A DNA stretch of 64,000 bases from Kumtagia yinganensis (GTDB taxonomy: Bacteria; Pseudomonadota; Alphaproteobacteria; Rhizobiales; Rhizobiaceae). The notes beneath the pieces are model-generated. The model worked only from the letters and a program-made list of their open reading frames with translations, searched no databases and was not told where the DNA came from. Each line of letters begins with the position of its first letter. Positions within the stretch are counted from its first letter, which is position 1. The position numbers and the translations under genes were made by a program. Below, piece after piece: positions 58,947-64,000 of the stretch. Location: the NCBI RefSeq assembly GCF_040081985.1, contig NZ_JBEBMH010000028.1, forward strand, positions 1 through 64,000, in the 5' to 3' direction.

Positions 58947-59825
58947 ATGAACGCATCCGCCGAACAGATCGCAGCCTCGCCGGAAGCCATCGCGGCGGCG
59001 TTGGAAAATGCCCGCTACATCGCAGACGAAGGCCTTGCCACGGCAGTGTTTTTGGCGATTCGCCTTGGAAAGCCGCTGCTTTTGGAAGGCGCACCCGGTG
59101 TCGGCAAGACCGAGGCCGCCAAGGCGATCGCCCATGTGCTCAGACGCGATCTGGTGCGGCTGCAATGCTACGAAGGCATCGACGCCGCGCATGCGCTTTA
59201 TGAGTGGAATTATCAGCGGCAGCTGCTCGCCATCCGCCACGCCGGCGACCAGGAGATCGACATCTATGACGACCGCTTCCTGATCGATCGGCCGCTGTTG
59301 CAGGTGCTGCGCGCACCCGAGCGGCGGGTGCTGCTGGTGGACGAGATCGACCGCTCGGATCATGAATTCGAGGCTTTGCTGCTGGAATTCCTCTCGGATT
59401 TCCAGATCAGCATTCCCGAGCGCGGCACCCTGACAGCCGCCAGCCAGCCGGTCGTGGTGCTGACCTCCAACCGTACACGCGAATTGGCCGAGGCATTGCG
59501 CCGCCGCTGCGTCTATCATTGGATCGCCTATCCCGATGCAGGCCGCGAGGCCGCAATCATCATGCTGCGCGCCGGCGATGTCGCCGAGACCACGGCGCGG
59601 GCGGTTGCCAAGGCCGTCGGCGGCATCCGCGCCCACCCGCTGGCAAAACCGCCTGGCATTGCCGAGGCAGTCGAATGGGCGAACGCAGCGACCATGTTGG
59701 AAAAAGCCGGGTCGCCCTGGCCGCTCGCCTTCCGCCGCGCCATCGGCGTGCTGATCAAGGACGAGGAGGATCTTTCCTATATCGCGCCGGAGTTGGATCG
59801 GATCGTCGAGGAGGCGTTGGGGTGA
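58947..59825 (+). CDS. MoxR-family AAA ATPase (CoxD-like)
   Basis: A 292-residue AAA+ ATPase: Walker A LLEGAPGVGKTEAAKAIA, LVRLQCYEGIDAAHALYEWNYQRQLL, Walker B VLLVDEIDRSDHEFEALLLEFLSDFQ and sensor VVVLTSNRTRELAEALRRRC. CoxD members help insert the copper/sulfur or sulfido ligand into molybdenum hydroxylases. It overlaps the VWA gene by four bases (GTGA), so they work together. Start 58947 is 17 bases after the large subunit stop. Confidence 0.92.
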   Translation: MNASAEQIAASPEAIAAALENARYIADEGLATAVFLAIRLGKPLLLEGAPGVGKTEAAKAIAHVLRRDLVRLQCYEGIDAAHALYEWNYQRQLLAIRHAGDQEIDIYDDRFLIDRPLLQVLRAPERRVLLVDEIDRSDHEFEALLLEFLSDFQISIPERGTLTAASQPVVVLTSNRTRELAEALRRRCVYHWIAYPDAGREAAIIMLRAGDVAETTARAVAKAVGGIRAHPLAKPPGIAEAVEWANAATMLEKAGSPWPLAFRRAIGVLIKDEEDLSYIAPELDRIVEEALG

Positions 59826-60958
59826 ACGGCGGCGCAGCTCTTCTGCCTGCAGCTGCGCCTTTCCTCGGCTTTGCCCGCCATCTGCGAAAATTCGGCTTTT
59901 CCATCTCGCCCGAGCAGGTTACGGGTTTCATGCAGGCCATCACCCTTCTCGGTCCGCGCTCGATGCGCGACATCCACGAGGCAGCACTTGCAATGCTGGG
60001 GCCTGCGCCCGACCGGCGCGGCGAGTTCGAGGCGCATTTTCGCGCCTTCTTCCATGGCGAGATCGAAAACCTTGTCGAGGCGGAAGGCGAGGAAGAAACC
60101 GGCATCAAGGACGATGTCGGCGAACAAAAGCAGGAAGTTGACATCCGTCGGGACGATGAGAGCGGTGAAACGGCTTCCGCCGCCGAGCGCCTTGGCCTGC
60201 GCGATTTCGGACGTGGCCAGGATGCGCTGGCAGAGTTCCGCCGCGAACTGCCGGCCGCTCTGCCGGTCCGCAGATCATTCCGCAATGTGCGCACGCATGG
60301 GCGCGCGAAATTGGACCTGCGCCGCTCGCTGCGGGAGATCGTTACGGCGGACGGCGATGTACCGGTGCCGCTCTTCCGCGAGCGTCAGCTCGTTCCACGC
60401 AAGCTATTGATCCTGATCGATATTTCTGGATCGATGAAACTGTGGACGGAAGACTATTTGCGGCTTGCGCATACTGTTGTGCAGGCGGCGCCCGGCGCCG
60501 AAATCTTCACCTTCGGCACGAGGCTGACGCGCATCACCGGGCCGTTGCGCCTGCGAGGCCGAAAGCAGGCGCTGGCGCGGGCCTCGGCGCTGGTGGAGGA
60601 CTGGGACGGCGGAACCCGTATCGGCCCGGTTTTGCTCGCTTTTTTGTCGGTTCCGAGGTTTTCGGCCTTCGCCAGGGGGGCGGGAGTGGTGATCCTTTCG
60701 GACGGGCTCGAGCGGGGAGATCATGCCGAGATGGAGACGGCGATGCGCCGGATTTCGGCGCGGGCCTGGCGGCTGTCGCTGGCGACGCCGCTGGCCGGCG
60801 ACTCGCGGTTTCGGCCGCAAACCGCTGCTTTGAAAGCGATTTTGCCGGTGCTTGACGATCTGGTCGACGGATCGTCGTTGTCGACGCTGACAAAGTTCAT
60901 CCTGTCGCTTGCCCAACCCGCGCCGAATGCGGAACATATGTGGAACGAAAGGGCGTAA
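59822..60958 (+). CDS. VWA-domain maturation factor (CoxE-like)
   Basis: A 378-residue protein with a GTG start at 59822 overlapping the MoxR stop. The N-terminal half is helical (FLGFARHLRKFGFSISPEQVTGFMQAI) with a polar linker rich in E and D (EAEGEEETGIKDDVGEQKQEVDIRRDDESG). The VWA domain has the MIDAS motif LLILIDISGSMKLW and VVILSDGLERGDHAEME. CoxE-type proteins pair with MoxR ATPases in enzyme maturation. Confidence 0.9.
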   Translation: MNGGAALLPAAAPFLGFARHLRKFGFSISPEQVTGFMQAITLLGPRSMRDIHEAALAMLGPAPDRRGEFEAHFRAFFHGEIENLVEAEGEEETGIKDDVGEQKQEVDIRRDDESGETASAAERLGLRDFGRGQDALAEFRRELPAALPVRRSFRNVRTHGRAKLDLRRSLREIVTADGDVPVPLFRERQLVPRKLLILIDISGSMKLWTEDYLRLAHTVVQAAPGAEIFTFGTRLTRITGPLRLRGRKQALARASALVEDWDGGTRIGPVLLAFLSVPRFSAFARGAGVVILSDGLERGDHAEMETAMRRISARAWRLSLATPLAGDSRFRPQTAALKAILPVLDDLVDGSSLSTLTKFILSLAQPAPNAEHMWNERA

Positions 60959-60960
60959 CC

Positions 60961-61848
60961 ATGCGGAAAACAATCGATTCTCACTTCCACATCTGGCGCC
61001 AGAACGACCAGCCCTGGCTGGTCGGACCGATGGTTCCGCGCATCTTCGGACCTTACGAGCCGATCCGGCGGGACTATCCGATCGAGGAGTTTCTGGAAGA
61101 CCAGAAGGACTCAGGAGTCGAGAAGGCAATTTACGTCCAGACCAACTGGGCCAAAGAGGATTTTGAGAAGGAAGTGGCTTTCCTGAGCGAGACGGCGGAG
61201 CGCAGCGGATGGCCGCATGCCATTGTCGGATATACGGATTTTACCGTCGACGATGTCCGGCCGCAGATCGACCGGCTGACGAAATATCCACTTCTGCGCG
61301 GGGTGCGGATGCAGTTGCATTGGCACGAGACGCCGGCTTTCCGCTTCGCAAAATCGGCGGATCAGGTGATCGATCCAGTCGTCAGGAAAAATGTAGGCCG
61401 GCTAAAGGATTACAGCCTTTCCTTCGACTTGCAACTGTTCCCGGCTCAGATGAAGGACGGGTTGCAGCTGGTTGGAGAGAATCCGCAAACCGATTTCATC
61501 CTGACCCATGCCGGCATGTTGACGGCCAGCGATGAGAAGACGGTGGAGGAATGGAAGGAAGGTCTGTGGACACTCGCCAAGGCCCCGAATTTATATGCGA
61601 AATTGTCCGGGCTGGGCACTTTCGAGCACCGGAACGACCCGGCGCTGATTGCGCTGATCTACGATTCGGCTATCGATATTCTAGGCAGCGACAGGCTGAT
61701 GTTCGGCTCGAACTTCCCGATCGAGAAATTGTGGACTTCTCATGCAGAGCTCATCACCGCGCATCATGCAGCCGCGAGCCGCAAGAGCTTGAAAGATCAG
61801 GGGAATATTTTCTGGAACACGGCGGAGAAAGTCTATCGGCCGGTCTGA
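60961..61848 (+). CDS. Amidohydrolase-family hydrolase (TIM barrel)
   Basis: A 295-residue amidohydrolase-2 type protein: TIDSHFHIWRQND (metal H-x-H at the start), YVQTNWAKEDFEKEVAFL, LTKYPLLRGVRMQLHWHE, ILTHAGMLT, YAKLSGLGTF and DRLMFGSNFPIE (Asp after the last barrel strand). These enzymes hydrolyse lactones or decarboxylate aromatic acids; the WRQNDQPWL start resembles 2-pyrone-dicarboxylate lactonases and sugar-lactonases. Last gene in the hydroxylase operon, three bases after the VWA gene, so it may act on the hydroxylated product. Confidence 0.85.
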   Translation: MRKTIDSHFHIWRQNDQPWLVGPMVPRIFGPYEPIRRDYPIEEFLEDQKDSGVEKAIYVQTNWAKEDFEKEVAFLSETAERSGWPHAIVGYTDFTVDDVRPQIDRLTKYPLLRGVRMQLHWHETPAFRFAKSADQVIDPVVRKNVGRLKDYSLSFDLQLFPAQMKDGLQLVGENPQTDFILTHAGMLTASDEKTVEEWKEGLWTLAKAPNLYAKLSGLGTFEHRNDPALIALIYDSAIDILGSDRLMFGSNFPIEKLWTSHAELITAHHAAASRKSLKDQGNIFWNTAEKVYRPV

Positions 61849-62096
61849 AAACCCGGTCTTACGGGAAGCACGCCAAGTCGCGTCAACTTCAAAATAGGAC
61901 GTGATTTCAAAGGTTTATCCGGAATCTGCCGCCGAAAAATCGTTTTGACCTGACGCGGACCCCTCATGAACTTGCCGCAACGCCTCTTTTCGGCGTCCCG
62001 GCCATGACGTACGTGTCCGTTGCGCGCTTGCGGGCGGGGCGTTCGTAACTCATGGTTGTTGTCGCGGACAGTCAGGCGGGCTCCGCAAAACTGTCC
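61849..62096. other. Convergent intergenic region
   Basis: Some 250 bases between the amidohydrolase stop and the pobA stop; no gene or clear hairpin with T-run was seen. Confidence 0.4.
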
Positions 62097-63284
62097 TCAC
62101 ATCGGCAGGCCGACATAGTTTTCCGCCAGCGCCGCCGAAGCCGCTCGGGAATGGACGACGTAGTCGAGTTCGGCCTCCTGGATGCGCTGGCCGAAATCGT
62201 CGGTGTCGGGGAAGCGGTGGAGCAAGGTGGTCATCCACCAGGAGAAGCGCACCGCCTTCCAGACGCGCGACAGGGCGCGTTGCGAATAGGCATCGAGGCT
62301 GGCTGTAGACCTTTCGGCATAGTGCTCGCGAAAAGCCTCGAAGAGATAGCGCACGTCGCTGGCGGCGAGGTTCAGACCCTTGGCACCGGTCGGCGGCACG
62401 ATGTGCGCGGCGTCGCCGGCCAGGAACAGTTTTCCGAAACGCATCGGCTCGGCGACGAAGGAGCGCAGCGGCGCCAGGGATTTTTCGAAGGACGGGCCGG
62501 TGGTGACGGCGTCGGCGACGGTGTCGGGCAGGCGGCGGCGCAGCTCGTCCCAGAAGCGGGTGTCGCTCCAGTCCTCGACGCGGTCGTCGATCGGGCACTG
62601 GACATAATAGCGGCTGCGGGTCGGCGAGCGCATGGAGCAGAGCGCGAAACCACGCGCATGGTTGGCGTAGACCAGTTCGGCATCGGCGGGCGGAACTTCG
62701 GCGAGAACCCCCAGCCAGCCGAACGGATAGCGCCGCTCGTAGGTTTTCAGCGCCCCCGCCGGCACGGCCTGGCGGCTGGCGCCGTGAAATCCATCGCAGC
62801 CGGCGATGAAGTCGCAATCGATGCGGTATGCGATGCCGTTCTGATCGAAAGTGACCGCGGGCGAGGTGCCGCCGAACTCCATCGGCGCGGCGTTTACGGC
62901 CTCGAAATGGGTGGGGAGGCCGGCCGCGGCGCGCGCCTCCATCAGGTCGCGGGTAATCTCGGTCTGGCCGTAAACGGTGACATGTTTGCCGCCGGTAAGA
63001 GCGGAAAGATCGATGCGGTGCAGGCGGTTGTCGAAGGCGAGCGAGATGCCGTGATGCGGCAGGCCCTCGGCACGCAGGCGCCTGGCAACGCCGGCCTGTT
63101 CGAGCAGGTCGACCGTGCCCTGCTCCAGAACGCCGGCGCGGACGCGGGCGAGCACATGCGCGCGGCTCGAGCGTTCGAGGATGATCGTGTCGACGCCGAT
63201 TCCGGCGAGCAACTGGCCGAGCAGAAGGCCGGCCGGGCCGGAGCCGATGATGACGACCTGGGTGCGCACTCTTTGCGAAGGCAT
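62097..63284 (-). CDS. pobA: 4-hydroxybenzoate 3-monooxygenase
   Basis: A 395-residue flavoprotein hydroxylase: FAD motif VVIIGSGPAGLLLGQLLAGIGVDTIILERSS, the DG fingerprint DFIAGCDGFHGASR, and LFLAGDAAHIVPPTGAKGLNLAASDVRYLFEAF. These match PobA, which converts 4-hydroxybenzoate with NADPH and O2 to protocatechuate. Length is normal. It is immediately after pcaB (63285), so the pair is an operon on the minus strand. The regulator (pobR) is not seen. Confidence 0.93.
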   Translation of the reverse strand: MPSQRVRTQVVIIGSGPAGLLLGQLLAGIGVDTIILERSSRAHVLARVRAGVLEQGTVDLLEQAGVARRLRAEGLPHHGISLAFDNRLHRIDLSALTGGKHVTVYGQTEITRDLMEARAAAGLPTHFEAVNAAPMEFGGTSPAVTFDQNGIAYRIDCDFIAGCDGFHGASRQAVPAGALKTYERRYPFGWLGVLAEVPPADAELVYANHARGFALCSMRSPTRSRYYVQCPIDDRVEDWSDTRFWDELRRRLPDTVADAVTTGPSFEKSLAPLRSFVAEPMRFGKLFLAGDAAHIVPPTGAKGLNLAASDVRYLFEAFREHYAERSTASLDAYSQRALSRVWKAVRFSWWMTTLLHRFPDTDDFGQRIQEAELDYVVHSRAASAALAENYVGLPM

Positions 63285-64000
63285 CTAGGCCACTCCGCTG
63301 CCGGGCTCTTCCCCCAGACACTCGATGCTGGCGGCGAGGTCGATGGCGTTGCGCAGCGAGGCAGCGGCGGCGACCGCCATCTGCGGCAGGATCATCCATT
63401 CGAGCGTCCAGGCCGCGCCCGAGCGTTCGAATTCGTGTACCAGTGCCTGGTGCATGCCGGAAAGCTGCAGGGCATTGAACCGGGCAAGCGTCACCAGCAT
63501 TTCGGCTTTCACCGGGTTCTGCTTGTGCGGCATGGCAGAGGAAGCGCCGCCGCCGGTGAGTTTTATGCCGCGCCCGTCCAGCGTCATCAGCGCGACGTCC
63601 TGCCCGAATTTGCCGAGGCTGCCGGTGACGAGCGAGAGCCAGCCCGCGAAATCGGCGAGGGCGTCGTGCTGGCTCTGCCATTGCGGCGCGTCCCTGAGAC
63701 CGAGTTTCTCGGCGAGCGACCTCCGCACTGCGCCCGCTTTTTCGCCGAGCGTTTCCAGCGTGCCGGCGGCGCCGCCGAACTGGACGACGAACAGGTCCTC
63801 GGACAGGCGGGCGAGCCGGTCGCGGTGCCGCTGGAGAGGACCGCGCCAGGCCGCGATGCGGTCGGAGACGCGGATCGGGATGGCCGGCTGCATGCGGGTG
63901 ACGCCCATCAGGGCGTTGTTGCCGAACGTTTCTCCGAGCGTGCCGAGCCCGCGGTCGAGTGCTGTCAGTCGCGCATCAAGATCGGCGGCGAGTGGCTTTA
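63285..64000 (-). CDS. pcaB: 3-carboxy-cis,cis-muconate cycloisomerase, C-terminal part (partial)
   Basis: About 238 residues of the fumarase/aspartase superfamily enzyme visible; the 5' end lies beyond the right edge. The superfamily signature SSAMPHKQNPVKAEM, where the Ser loop binds the substrate, is clear, and LGTLGETFGNNALMGVTRMQPA lies earlier. PcaB turns 3-carboxymuconate into 4-carboxymuconolactone in protocatechuate breakdown. The stop at 63285 is directly before the pobA start. The frame is open to base 64000. Confidence 0.92.
   Translation of the reverse strand, partial: KPLAADLDARLTALDRGLGTLGETFGNNALMGVTRMQPAIPIRVSDRIAAWRGPLQRHRDRLARLSEDLFVVQFGGAAGTLETLGEKAGAVRRSLAEKLGLRDAPQWQSQHDALADFAGWLSLVTGSLGKFGQDVALMTLDGRGIKLTGGGASSAMPHKQNPVKAEMLVTLARFNALQLSGMHQALVHEFERSGAAWTLEWMILPQMAVAAAASLRNAIDLAASIECLGEEPGSGVA

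Noticed and set aside
56498..58990. 830-codon minus-strand frame across the hydroxylase large subunit
   Set aside because: Arg/His/Asp-rich antisense translation with no motif. It does not alter the split of the large subunit.

Overview
The window reads as chromosome or large-replicon DNA of an alphaproteobacterium of the Rhizobiales, most likely a Mesorhizobium/Aminobacter-like Phyllobacteriaceae member. The grounds are high GC, the protein families (DhaKLM with its own PTS proteins, CoxMSL-type hydroxylase, PobA/PcaB, cyclic-glucan-type glycoamylase), a CIRCE-controlled groESL, and a long REP-type palindrome of the kind scattered through rhizobial genomes. No rRNA, tRNA or CRISPR array was seen. 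This placement is inference from content, not from a marker gene.

Region 1 (1-1400) is a graveyard: the end of an IS5-type transposase gene, the 3' remnant of a FAD monooxygenase and a HipA-type toxin kinase gene broken by frameshifts. Region 2 (1400-24908) is a stress-and-maintenance block: HrcA/CIRCE-type groES-groL, a cold-shock protein, a KatE-type catalase, a YciE/YciF ferritin-like protein, a fatty-acid desaturase, a GAF histidine kinase with a nearby receiver protein, two Rnk-like proteins, two transglutaminase-like proteins, a glycoamylase, an esterase, and many tiny proteins (25-111 aa). A diverged non-coding repeat occurs near both ends of this block.

Region 3 (25314-34021) holds a ribose-type ABC transporter with an aldo-keto reductase and an enolase-superfamily enzyme (sugar or related compound catabolism), a methyltransferase, and a His-rich cupin paired with a CxxC peroxiredoxin-like protein. 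Region 4 (34754-42242) is a sulfonate/organosulfur-type operon (acyl-CoA-dehydrogenase-like flavoprotein, SsuD-like monooxygenase, ABC transporter) followed at short spacing by copper-handling genes (YcnI-like and CopC-CopD fusion).

Region 5 (42504-53793) is a twelve-gene minus-strand operon. It joins a carbohydrate ABC transporter with two ATPases to a PTS-driven dihydroxyacetone-type kinase (DhaL, DhaM, HPr, EI, DhaK), with a divergent AraC-type regulator. Region 6 is an isolated nuclease-like gene of different base composition (53857-54549). Region 7 (54708-61848) is a molybdenum hydroxylase operon whose large subunit is divided by one in-frame TGA, with CoxD/CoxE-type maturation factors and an amidohydrolase. 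Region 8 is pobA and the 3' part of pcaB (protocatechuate pathway), running off the right edge.
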